Shown: positions 1-6,863 of the stretch, one piece after another
How the letters are laid out: each line of letters starts with the position of its first letter
Position numbering within the stretch: position 1 is the stretch's first letter
Assembly: GCA_904502025.1 (NCBI GenBank)
Contig: CAJGDJ010000029.1
Span: 1-26,930, forward strand
Direction of reading: 5' to 3'
DNA from: an uncultured Muribaculaceae bacterium
GTDB taxonomy: Bacteria; Bacteroidota; Bacteroidia; Bacteroidales; Muribaculaceae
DNA length: 26,930 nucleotides
Made by a program: the position numbers and the translations under genes
The notes under the pieces: model-generated
The model's input: the letters and a program-made list of their open reading frames with translations, nothing else
Told to the model about the DNA's origin: nothing
The model's database searches: none

Positions 1-1318
1 GAGATGATGTGTACATTGTAAGATTTTCCCCTTTTTCATTTTTTTCAAAGACACGAGGATCAGCAGTCCATTTATAGCCATTCCTTGAAACCACTTCATA
101 CGAACCAGAGACGGGTAATACCCATATATACTCGAGAGGGGTATATTCACGGTACATATATTCGCGAGGATAGGTGCTCATAGAATATGACCCTGGCTTA
201 TATTTTGTAATTGCAGTGGTAATATCTTCATATGTATTTGTATAACTTGCAGCCGTCATTTCTACACTACTAATAGGCTTACTATTTGCATATAGGTCAT
301 AGTTAAGGTGCCAGTTAGCATACTGTCCATCAGCAAACATACTACCAAAAGTTATACCATTATATGTGAGGAAGATTTGACCACCCCAGTAGCCATAGAA
401 ATATTCAGATGGAACATCAGCATCATTGTCAAATAAATTACCTGACGCACCCATAAAGTCAACCGGTTTCTTAACTGAGCCAGAATATTCTGAATTCCAA
501 GCATGATAATAAGAGTTTTTGTTCCAATATATTTGATTTCCCACCCAGTTAGGGTTAGGAGTTGTGTCATCATTATAACTTGATATATCCGATTGAGTAC
601 CTACAAGCAAACCACTTGAATCAATTTTACGACGTTTATATGGCATTGTTTGAGTCGTCATATCCGACAAACGAGGTTCAAAGTCGATAAGTTGACCATA
701 TTTTGCAGGAGCACGATACACCGCAAAGCCTTGTGTAGGAGTATTAATACCAGCACCCGACACGTTATTCCATTGGTGGACGATATTACCAGCCCAGTCT
801 TGAGTTACTGAACCGATACCTGTTTGCGCTCCAGAGAAAGGATATGCGAAGTTAGATTGTCCAGGAATATCTCCACACACATAGTTAAGCCCTTTGTGCT
901 TGGTAGGAGTTGCCGACCCACGAAGACCTTTTTCAGGAGTATCAGTTCCCACTTCACCAGTAAAGGTATTCCAATAGTGAATTACATTTTGTTGAGGGTT
1001 AATCCAATAAACAACCCCCATCGATACCCCAAATTGACGAACCAAAAATTTCTTTGATGTTCCTGTTTCATCTGTTGCAATAAAGGCATCATTAGCCTCT
1101 ACGAATGGGGTATAACACTCTACCAACGGCCAGTTTGCATCTCCATAACCACTATAGGCTTCGGTATATACAAGACCATACAATTTTTTCGTGTTTTGCT
1201 TACTATACCTTTTGCTCTTAACCTCAATCTGATACGTTGGGGTTGAAGCATTAATTTGTGGGATTCCCACGGAGGCAGCTATCATAAGGGATAGCACGCC
1301 TTTCAGTAGCTTATTCAT
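1..1318 (-). CDS. Secreted protein of unknown function (C-terminus beyond window)
   Basis: Reading the minus strand from the ATG at 1318 gives 439 codons with no stop before the window edge, so the gene continues to the left. The product opens with a signal peptide (MNKLLKGVLSLMIAA, likely cleaved near residue 24 after Ile-Asn-Ala), with no lipobox Cys, so it should be exported. The mature part is rich in Tyr, Trp, Asn and Gly, and its strand-like segments (for example YWINPQQNVIHYWN and DWAGNIVHQWNN) resemble the beta-rich secreted proteins common in gut Bacteroidales. No catalytic motif is recognised and no function is proposed. It is transcribed away from the phage-type island, with a 381-bp gap between the two starts. 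Composition is somewhat AT-richer than the housekeeping genes. The CDS is real with good confidence; its role is unknown. Confidence 0.85.
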   Translation of the reverse strand, partial: MNKLLKGVLSLMIAASVGIPQINASTPTYQIEVKSKRYSKQNTKKLYGLVYTEAYSGYGDANWPLVECYTPFVEANDAFIATDETGTSKKFLVRQFGVSMGVVYWINPQQNVIHYWNTFTGEVGTDTPEKGLRGSATPTKHKGLNYVCGDIPGQSNFAYPFSGAQTGIGSVTQDWAGNIVHQWNNVSGAGINTPTQGFAVYRAPAKYGQLIDFEPRLSDMTTQTMPYKRRKIDSSGLLVGTQSDISSYNDDTTPNPNWVGNQIYWNKNSYYHAWNSEYSGSVKKPVDFMGASGNLFDNDADVPSEYFYGYWGGQIFLTYNGITFGSMFADGQYANWHLNYDLYANSKPISSVEMTAASYTNTYEDITTAITKYKPGSYSMSTYPREYMYREYTPLEYIWVLPVSGSYEVVSRNGYKWTADPRVFEKNEKGENLTMYTSS

Positions 1319-1358
1319 AATTAAATAGTAGTTAGTATAATTAAATAGTAGTTGTATA
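1319..1358. repeat. Two-copy 20-bp tandem repeat in leader
   Basis: The 15-bp string aattaaatagtagtt occurs at 1319-1333 and again at 1339-1353, a period of 20 bp, directly upstream of the start codon of the minus-strand secreted-protein gene. On that strand it forms the end of the untranslated leader. It may be a slippage product or affect translation initiation; no function is shown. Confidence 0.7.
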
Positions 1359-1503
1359 TTCTTCTATATTTATGCAAATATGCTAATCATCAAACGATTA
1401 GGCAACAAATTTATAATTTTTTCACAACTGATGCAACAAAAATCAAATAAAATCATCTATTTACTCCATTTTTTAACAAAAAAATAAAATAGAGCATAAA
1501 TTT

Positions 1504-1547
1504 AAGGGCTGACGCGTGGATTTTTTGACAGAATGAAGAATTTTACG
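1504..1547. repeat. Dispersed intergenic repeat, copy 1
   Basis: The segment reads aagggctgacgcgtgg, then an 18-20 bp spacer, then aattttacg. In the opposite orientation the same two words (cgtaaaatt and ccatgcgtcagccctt, one base different) lie almost next to each other at 18749-18774. Two matching words in the same relative order in two unrelated intergenic regions suggest a genome-wide intergenic repeat family. Its function is unknown. Confidence 0.5.
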
Positions 1548-1633
1548 ACATAAGTTAGTATGTTCTTTTGTCTTAAATAATCGCCACTTTGCATTTTTGT
1601 GCATTATCGCAGTTTTTCGCTTTTTTGTGGTTG

Positions 1634-1641
1634 TAATTTTG
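1634..1641 (+). promoter_or_regulatory. Bacteroidales -7 box (TAATTTTG) for phage-type island
   Basis: TAATTTTG matches the Bacteroidetes -7 consensus TAnnTTTG. Upstream spacing leaves only a T-rich -33 (about 1611-1615), so the match is partial. Initiation a few bases downstream would fall around the ATG at 1646, which supports choosing the next ATG at 1700 as the start of the first island gene. Confidence 0.5.
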
Positions 1642-1699
1642 CACTGTGATTGCAATCAATAATAAATCCAATTTTCTAATTCAAAAATCCAAAACAACA

Positions 1700-2206
1700 A
1701 TGAAAAACAAGTTTAGTGAAACAATTAATGCCGTAGTTGACACTGCACGCGAAATTGCCGACAAAGTGAGCGACTCTATCGAAACTGCCAAAGAAAACGC
1801 CGGCAATGTGATTGAAGCAGTAACCGAGACTTTCGACTCTGCCAAAGAAACGGTTACGACAGTAGCCGATGCCATCGACAATGCCCCAAAGCTCGATGAA
1901 GTGATGAAAGCAATGGTTAAAGACTCACGAGTGGGACATTTTTTAGTTGACATTCTCTCGGGCATGAACGTGAATGAAGCTTCGGCAAAACATTTCCCAA
2001 ACGAAAAACAGACAGAGGCATCGACCACCGACATCGACACTCTCGTGAACGAAGCTGAGCAACGTGGCTATCTGCGAGGTCGCAACGAGCAAATAGATGT
2101 GAAAATGCGTGAGCTTAATCAATGGCAACAATCGCCCGACAATCGCAAACCAACGATTGAGACAACAATCCTCAATCACCCTCGTCGCAGTGTGTGGGAG
2201 AATTAG
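1700..2206 (+). CDS. Helical acidic protein, possible phage scaffold-like protein
   Basis: 168 residues. The start is set at ATG 1700 because a promoter box ends at 1641 and the extra 18 residues of the longer frame (from 1646) are low-complexity. Residues 3-60 are an amphipathic, Ala/Glu/Asp/Thr-rich helix with 11-residue-like periodicity (repeated units such as VDTAREIADKVSDSIETAKE), reminiscent of LEA or apolipoprotein helices. Residues 65-95 are a second helix with hydrophobic positions, and residues 110-140 a charged helix. The C-terminus ends RRSVWEN. It directly precedes the capsid-like gene (62-bp gap), the place where tailed phages often carry scaffold or head-associated proteins, and its acidic helical make-up fits a scaffold. 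No family is recognised; the scaffold role is inference from position and composition. Confidence 0.75.
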   Translation: MKNKFSETINAVVDTAREIADKVSDSIETAKENAGNVIEAVTETFDSAKETVTTVADAIDNAPKLDEVMKAMVKDSRVGHFLVDILSGMNVNEASAKHFPNEKQTEASTTDIDTLVNEAEQRGYLRGRNEQIDVKMRELNQWQQSPDNRKPTIETTILNHPRRSVWEN

Positions 2207-2268
2207 TTTTTACAGAATTAACATAACACACTAAAACACAATTTTTAACTTCTAAATTTTTAAGCACT

Positions 2269-3693
2269 ATGAATCAATTAAAACAACAAATCATTTCTCT
2301 TTTTGGAAGAGCTATTGAATGGCTAATAAACAAGTATGGAATCTACACTATCATTGCCATGGCTGCAATAGTGTTATGGTGGATAATTGCAGGTGATGGC
2401 GATGTTACGATGGCGTCGGCTGCACTCATCGCCGGCACAAACGGTGGCAAACATGTAGTGGGCGGACCCCTCACCACTTCGTTAGCCAACGAGGGTTCTC
2501 CCGAGTTGCTTCGCAACGAAATTGATGAACGCATAGTGAGAATTCGTCCCATGTCAACCCCTATCGACCAACTTTCGCGTTATGCCGGTGCTCGAACAAG
2601 TGGCAGTATGGTTGTGGATTACTATTCGGTCGATACCAAACCCACCGAAACAACCCTTAGCGAAGCTCATGACGAGGAAGATACCGATGGCAAAAGTGGC
2701 AAATTTCATGTAGCAACAATCTACACCGACCGTGATGACATCTTTGAACCATCGGAAACAATTCTCGTTCCCGAAGTACAAGGGTATGACGAAAAAGGTA
2801 TTAACTTTGAGGGGGCGTTGGTGTTATATGTATTGTCGAAAGATGAACTTGGAGGCATTAAAGTGATAGCCGTAAATGGCAAATCAATCTCGGGTAATGC
2901 CAACTATGTGCCATCGCTCCATCAAGGGTGCAAATTAATAAGAATGGGACGAGCCGCAAGTGAACTTGATGTACAAACTGCACAATTTGAAGCACTACCA
3001 ATAAAAAAGCAAAACAACTGTCAGATTTTCAAGGCACAAGTGGAACAAAGCACTTTCCAAAAAATCGCAAACAAAGAGGTGGGGTGGAATTTTACCGACC
3101 AAGAAGAAGTTGCAATTATCGACATGCGATTAGGCATGGAAAAGAGTTTCCTTTTTGGCACAAAAGCCCGCATTCACGATGCAACCAAGCGTGAAGATAT
3201 TCTTCTCACCGGTGGAATTTGGAATCAAGCCGGCAAGGATTTCAAATACGACAAAAACACGTTTGACACAAACACCATAATAGATCTTTGTCGCGACGCA
3301 TTTACAGCCAATGCCGGGTCTAATAGAAAAATTCTCATCGGAGGCACCGGATTAATCGAGCTTATCAACAAACTCGATTACAACAAAGTGATTACTGCCA
3401 ACGACACTGTAACCAAATGGGGTATCGACTTCACTGAGTTGCGTTCTAAATTCGGCACTCTTTATGTGTTACACTCCGAAGTGTTTGACCAATGCGGACA
3501 CTATAATGATGGATTTGTCATCGACCCTGAGTATATCACAAAATATTGCCACGTGCCTTTCCATGCCGAAAAGCTCGACTTGCGAAAAAGTGGTGTGCGT
3601 AACACCGATGCCATAGTGGTTACTGAGGCAAGTTGCCTTGTGTTGCGTTATCCACAAGCCCACATGCGTGTAACTCAAACCTCTCTCGCATGA
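2269..3693 (+). CDS. Phage major-capsid-like protein with N-terminal membrane helix
   Basis: 474 residues. From about residue 62 the protein resembles the major capsid proteins of Bacteroidetes phages: a Leu-Thr-Thr...Ser-Pro-Glu-Leu-Leu opening, then IVRIRPMSTPIDQLSRYAGAR (residues 87-107), a central beta-rich part, and a C-terminal half with the 'GGTGLIELINKL' and 'TELRSKFGTLYVLHSEVFDQCG' segments typical of HK97-fold shells. The family call rests on remembered sequence patterns. Unusually, residues 1-60 form an extension carrying a strong hydrophobic helix (about 24-41, IYTIIAMAAIVLWWII), predicted to be membrane-inserted; phage capsids normally lack one. An internal Met at residue 48 could give a form without the helix. 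The stop overlaps the next start (ATGA at 3690-3693), so the two are translationally coupled. The frame is intact and codon use is host-like. Confidence 0.7.
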   Translation: MNQLKQQIISLFGRAIEWLINKYGIYTIIAMAAIVLWWIIAGDGDVTMASAALIAGTNGGKHVVGGPLTTSLANEGSPELLRNEIDERIVRIRPMSTPIDQLSRYAGARTSGSMVVDYYSVDTKPTETTLSEAHDEEDTDGKSGKFHVATIYTDRDDIFEPSETILVPEVQGYDEKGINFEGALVLYVLSKDELGGIKVIAVNGKSISGNANYVPSLHQGCKLIRMGRAASELDVQTAQFEALPIKKQNNCQIFKAQVEQSTFQKIANKEVGWNFTDQEEVAIIDMRLGMEKSFLFGTKARIHDATKREDILLTGGIWNQAGKDFKYDKNTFDTNTIIDLCRDAFTANAGSNRKILIGGTGLIELINKLDYNKVITANDTVTKWGIDFTELRSKFGTLYVLHSEVFDQCGHYNDGFVIDPEYITKYCHVPFHAEKLDLRKSGVRNTDAIVVTEASCLVLRYPQAHMRVTQTSLA

Positions 3694-4223
3694 AAATAAC
3701 CCTATCTTCAACCGAAATGCTGGCACAGTGGAAACTGTGCCGGGGTTTCGAGCCTCTGCGTGAGGACTGCGAAATAACTCGCTCCGACGGCATTGACCTT
3801 GATACGTTATTAAGGCTCGAGATGCGTAATTGGTACTTAAATTTACTCAAAACTGCTCCTATCGATATGCTTGCCGTTAAAAATATCGCCAACGACATAG
3901 CGATAGTGGTCAATGACGATAATTCAGGAATCGTTCAACTACCCGAAACTTGCCGACGATTAGTGGAGTTTCAACTCAAGGGGTGGAAACAACCGGCAAA
4001 AATCATCGACGATGCAAATTGTCGCGACGCTCTATTGCAAAGCAACATTTTCAGTCGTGGTGGCTGCGAACAACCGGTGGTAATAAAACGAAATAATCGT
4101 TTGCACATTTATTCATTGCCCGATGACAATCCCTCTATTCTACGTGCAATGGCGGTCATGGAACCTACCGATGGCACATACGAAATGGACGAATCGGCAC
4201 TTTCAACAATGCTTAATTCATAA
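3690..4223 (+). CDS. Putative phage head connector/adaptor protein
   Basis: 177 residues, starting at ATG 3690, which overlaps the TGA of the capsid-like gene. A longer frame from 3633 would read through the capsid gene and is not preferred. The protein has a mixed composition with a 'LDTLLRLEMRNWYLNLLKTAPIDML' helical stretch (residues 37-61) and a 'VQLPETCRRLVEFQLKGWKQPAKI' segment (81-104). The latter resembles the beta-hairpin and helix layout of head-completion proteins, but no defined family is recognised. Its position between capsid and portal genes, coupled to the capsid gene and 13 bp before the portal start, supports a head-neck structural role. That assignment is inference. Confidence 0.6.
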   Translation: MKITLSSTEMLAQWKLCRGFEPLREDCEITRSDGIDLDTLLRLEMRNWYLNLLKTAPIDMLAVKNIANDIAIVVNDDNSGIVQLPETCRRLVEFQLKGWKQPAKIIDDANCRDALLQSNIFSRGGCEQPVVIKRNNRLHIYSLPDDNPSILRAMAVMEPTDGTYEMDESALSTMLNS

Positions 4224-4236
4224 TTCTCAATTCTTT

Positions 4237-5607
4237 ATGTTTTTACCTAAAAATGAGCAACTGCTTGCGACGGCATATAGAGCTTGGCAAAATGCCGAAT
4301 CACTTAGAACACGTCGCAGCCGTTATAAACAATACACTTATGGCGAACAATGGAACGACCCAGTTGAAGACGAAAACGGTCGAATGATTTCAGAAGGAGA
4401 GCTTGCCCGACGTAGTGGAAAACGCCCCATGACAAACAATCTCATTCGCCAACTTGTGAAATGCGTCGTTGGTCGTTTTCGTAACACAATCAACGAGTTA
4501 GACAACACAAATCAACAACTGCACAAGATTTATGAGCAGAATAATCTCAACGAGCTCGACAGCCGTATGCTCGAAGAATTTCTAATCTCAGGGTGTGCCA
4601 TTCAACGCATCAATGCCGGCAATAACGGCAACAATGTGTGGATTGAAAACGTAAATCCGGCTCGCTTTTTTGTGAACGATTTCAAAGACCCCCGAGGGTG
4701 GGATATTGAACTAATCGGCATGCTCCACGACATGAGCATTGCCGAAGTGATAATGCGATTTAGCTGTGGAGACAGAGCTAAAGCAAAAGCATTGCGACAA
4801 ATTTATGCAAACAAAGAGTTGTCATTAGGTGGCGATTTTTTCAAAGCCGCCACAAATCGCTGTCGAGTGATTGAGATGTGGACTCTTGAGTGTGATGAAA
4901 TGCTTTTGTGTCATGACCGACAAAATGGCGAAATATTTAAGACCAACTTATCAAATGAAGCCGGTATCAACCAAGAAAACATCAATCGAAAGAAAGGCAA
5001 TCAACAACCCATCGACTATCGCTGGCACATCGACTCTCATTGGCAATGCCGATATTTCGCCCCCGATGGCACTATTCTCGACAGCTTTTCTTCTCCTTAT
5101 CGACATGGCTCACACCCTTTTGTTATAAAATTTTATCCTCTTATTGATGGCGAAGTGCATTCGTTTGTTGAAGACGTTATCGATCAACAACGATATGTTA
5201 ATCGACTTATCGTGATGATTGACCACATTATGAGCACTTCGGCTAAAGGTGCTTTATTGTTCCCTGCCAACCAACGCCACGAATCAACCTCGTGGGAACA
5301 AATTGCCACACAATGGGCGAAAAGCGACGGGATTATACCCTATAATCCGTCGAGTGGCGTTCCGGGACCGCAACAAATAGCCGCCAACAACACCAACATC
5401 GGTGCTTTTGAGCTATTACAGCTTGAGATGAAATTGTTTGAAGATGTATCGGGGGTAAGTAACGCTTTGATGGGGAAAAACATATCGGCAACTACCGGCT
5501 CGGTTCTATACGAGTCGCAAATAAAAAATGCCACCATCGCCCTTGCCGATATCTTTGAAACATTTAATCACTTTAGAAGTGAACGCGACAAAAAAGCATT
5601 TGATTAA
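4237..5607 (+). CDS. P22-type phage portal protein, C-terminally truncated
   Basis: 456 residues from ATG 4237; the longer frame from 4123 only overlaps the previous gene. Portal proteins form the dodecameric ring through which DNA enters the head. Supporting features in order: an N-terminal 'LRTRRSRYKQYTYGEQWNDPV' region (residues 20-40), 'MTNNLIRQLVKCVVGRFRN' (about 65-83), the clip-region 'VEDVIDQQRYVNRLIVMIDHIMSTSAKGALLFP' (about 310-343), and 'VSGVSNALMGKNISATTGSVLYESQIKNATIAL' (about 405-437), all typical of Bacteroidetes P22-like portals. P22-type portals usually run to 600 residues or more. Here the frame ends right after 'FNHFRSERDKK', where about 150 further residues would be expected, and a repeat-like segment begins at the stop. 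The gene is therefore probably broken, or a shortened domesticated form. Confidence 0.75.
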   Translation: MFLPKNEQLLATAYRAWQNAESLRTRRSRYKQYTYGEQWNDPVEDENGRMISEGELARRSGKRPMTNNLIRQLVKCVVGRFRNTINELDNTNQQLHKIYEQNNLNELDSRMLEEFLISGCAIQRINAGNNGNNVWIENVNPARFFVNDFKDPRGWDIELIGMLHDMSIAEVIMRFSCGDRAKAKALRQIYANKELSLGGDFFKAATNRCRVIEMWTLECDEMLLCHDRQNGEIFKTNLSNEAGINQENINRKKGNQQPIDYRWHIDSHWQCRYFAPDGTILDSFSSPYRHGSHPFVIKFYPLIDGEVHSFVEDVIDQQRYVNRLIVMIDHIMSTSAKGALLFPANQRHESTSWEQIATQWAKSDGIIPYNPSSGVPGPQQIAANNTNIGAFELLQLEMKLFEDVSGVSNALMGKNISATTGSVLYESQIKNATIALADIFETFNHFRSERDKKAFD

Positions 5608-5613
5608 AGGGAA

Positions 5614-5645
5614 TTTCTATCAAATCAAAAGGAACTATAACTTTG
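5614..5645 (+). promoter_or_regulatory. Possible promoter TTTC-N20-TAACTTTG
   Basis: TTTC (5614-5617) and TAACTTTG (5638-5645) are 20 bp apart, which matches the Bacteroidetes -33/-7 layout with one mismatch in the -33 box. It lies just inside the repeat-like segment after the broken portal gene and could drive the two downstream genes through a long, hairpin-rich leader. Confidence 0.4.
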
Positions 5646-5894
5646 TTGACACATGGAACAATAGGAGAGTTACCATCTCCCTCCCGGCTACGCCGTACTC
5701 CCCCTTAAAAAAGGTGGAGAGCTACATCTGCGAATGGAATTACTCTTATCCAGAATTCGGCAAGCTGTCCCTCTTTTATTTAGTAACATTATATCATGAA
5801 ATCTTGTGCCAACAGGTATATAATTACCAAATCAAAAACCATGCGTTTTTAATTATTAATTAGCATGGGCGTTATTTCTGCCCTATATGAATAT

Positions 5895-5902
5895 TACCTT
5901 TG
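5895..5902 (+). promoter_or_regulatory. -7 box TACCTTTG before gene at 5975
   Basis: TACCTTTG fits TAnnTTTG exactly and lies about 70 bp before the ATG at 5975. The -33 position is only a weak TTAT/TTTC match. It is an alternative or additional promoter for the two genes at 5975-6856. Confidence 0.4.
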
Positions 5903-5974
5903 TTGTGTCCAATCGACAACCCGAATATCCATTTTCTCGTTAGATTTTTATTACAACCTTTAATCTCTTTAATT

Positions 5975-6361
5975 ATGTTGGAAGAATCAGCAACACGTCA
6001 ACGCGACATTTGTCTTTGCTACAATAAAATTGTAAAACGCTATAAACTGCAAGGTAAAATGCCATCAGCATCTACCCTCGTGAACGAAACTATTACAAGC
6101 TCGGCTCCGGGCTATTATATCACATTTAATCATGCTCGCCGATTGTTGAGTCAATACCGTCGCAATAAATTGCCCAAAAACTTTCGCAAACTGCGTCGGG
6201 AAATGATTTACGAAATTGCTCAAAAGGTTGATAAAATCAGACATACACATCAATCTTATTCAGAGAGCGATGCACTCACAATGGTATTATCACGAAGCAA
6301 TGCTTCACGATTTTTCATCACTCCGGCATCAGCTCGAAGACTTATCTATAATCCAAATTAA
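5975..6361 (+). CDS. Small basic helical phage-type protein, unknown function
   Basis: 128 residues from ATG 5975; the frame remains open to 5900 but the upstream stretch is in the leader. The protein is rich in Arg, Lys and Tyr. Its first part (residues 5-60) holds 'ICLCYNKIVKRYKLQGKMPSAS', and its second (about 70-100) contains 'RNKLPKNFRKLRREMIYEIAQKV'. The layout, two similar helix pairs each followed by '[AS]xYxITxxxARRLLxxYRR'-like or 'SRFFITPASARRLIY', suggests an internal duplication with 'ITPASARRL'/'ITFNHARRL' as the repeated end. This recalls small DNA-binding or helix-turn-helix-like units, but no family is recognised. It lies 6 bp before the next gene, so the two form an operon. 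The phage origin is inferred from the neighbours only. Confidence 0.65.
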   Translation: MLEESATRQRDICLCYNKIVKRYKLQGKMPSASTLVNETITSSAPGYYITFNHARRLLSQYRRNKLPKNFRKLRREMIYEIAQKVDKIRHTHQSYSESDALTMVLSRSNASRFFITPASARRLIYNPN

Positions 6362-6367
6362 ATTACC

Positions 6368-6856
6368 ATGACTATATCACTCAATTTATCAACCTCGGCA
6401 ATCGCCAACGAAATATATGCCGTCTCGGCATTACGTTGCCTCACTACCGGAGATGAATCACGACCTCCGATATTGACTCGCGACCAACTGCCTGCTCTAC
6501 GCTTACTCATTAAAGATGCTTTTGCTTTTATGATAATGAAAATTATCAACTATGTGGCAAATTGCAATCTCAACAACGAGACTGCCACCTCATCACATCA
6601 AAACATTGAAAACGAAGATATGATACTAAGTGTAGATGTGCTTGCAAGCAATGATGTTACAGCTTCGATAGCCGGAGCAATGCGTGTAGCTCTTGAGCAT
6701 GCTATTGCCAATTACACTCTCCACATTTGCTATATTAATAAAGATGACGACACGAGCAATCACTATCTCAACATTGCAAAAAACAACGTTGCCACGTTGC
6801 GACAATTACTCTCTACCTCTCAATTCGGGTCGATAAATATCGCTCCTCATTATTAA
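6368..6856 (+). CDS. Phage-type protein of unknown function
   Basis: 162 residues. The N-terminal part (residues 1-55) reads as a helix-rich domain with 'TTGDESRPPILTRDQLPALRLLIKDAF' (about 26-52), a pattern seen in proteins near head genes of Bacteroidetes phages, though it cannot be tied to a named family from sequence alone. A Thr/Asn/Glu-rich linker (about 70-90) follows, then a second helical domain (about 95-160) that ends 'NVATLRQLLSTSQFGS...'. It is the last gene of the island; its stop lies 7 bp from the stop of the convergent channel gene, with no terminator between. No duplicated function or catalytic residue can be named. Confidence 0.65.
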   Translation: MTISLNLSTSAIANEIYAVSALRCLTTGDESRPPILTRDQLPALRLLIKDAFAFMIMKIINYVANCNLNNETATSSHQNIENEDMILSVDVLASNDVTASIAGAMRVALEHAIANYTLHICYINKDDDTSNHYLNIAKNNVATLRQLLSTSQFGSINIAPHY

Positions 6857-6863
6857 TATCGCA

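Larger units (their letters stand above)
1319..1699. other. Divergent intergenic region
   Basis: This 381-bp AT-rich stretch separates the minus-strand secreted-protein gene from the plus-strand phage-type island. It holds the tandem repeat next to the left gene, a short repeat copy at 1504-1547 and a TAnnTTTG box at 1634-1641. A possible minus-strand -7 variant (CATATTTG, about 1376-1383) could serve the left gene. The only open frame inside, a 60-residue minus-strand one, has low-complexity basic content and is not credible as a gene. Confidence 0.6.
5602..5965. repeat. 364-bp segment with terminal inverted repeats and hairpins (MITE/REP-like)
   Basis: This gene-free stretch starts at the stop of the truncated portal gene. 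Its ends carry a perfect 9-bp inverted repeat: gattaaagg at 5602-5610 and cctttaatc at 5957-5965. Inside are several hairpins: GGAGA/TCTCC (5664-5680), CGGC-tac-GCCG (5685-5695), CTCCCCCTT/AAGGTGGAG (5698-5719, one mismatch) and CCATGC/GCATGG (5839-5868) around an AT palindrome. The clustered palindromes recall REP-like intergenic elements of Bacteroidetes. No target duplication or transposase is visible, and a 9-bp match in AT-rich DNA can be chance, so the mobile-element reading is tentative. No credible gene lies within: the 111-residue frame over 5528-5863 overlaps the portal gene and has no recognisable content. Confidence 0.4.

Noticed and set aside
1473..1655. 60-residue minus-strand frame in the first intergenic region
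   Set aside because: Low-complexity, basic and overlapping the promoter area; no recognisable content.
1646..1699. Earlier start for the first island gene
   Set aside because: The ATG at 1646 lies only a few bases after the -7 box at 1634-1641, and its extra residues are low-complexity; ATG 1700 is preferred.
4123..4236. Earlier start for the portal gene
   Set aside because: The stretch overlaps the end of the connector-like gene in another frame and has no portal features.
5528..5863. 111-residue plus-strand reading frame over the portal end and the repeat-like segment
   Set aside because: It overlaps the portal gene in another frame and continues into hairpin-rich DNA, with no recognisable domain.
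5602..5965. Complete insertion sequence
   Set aside because: No transposase frame and no target duplication; only a small non-coding element is possible.
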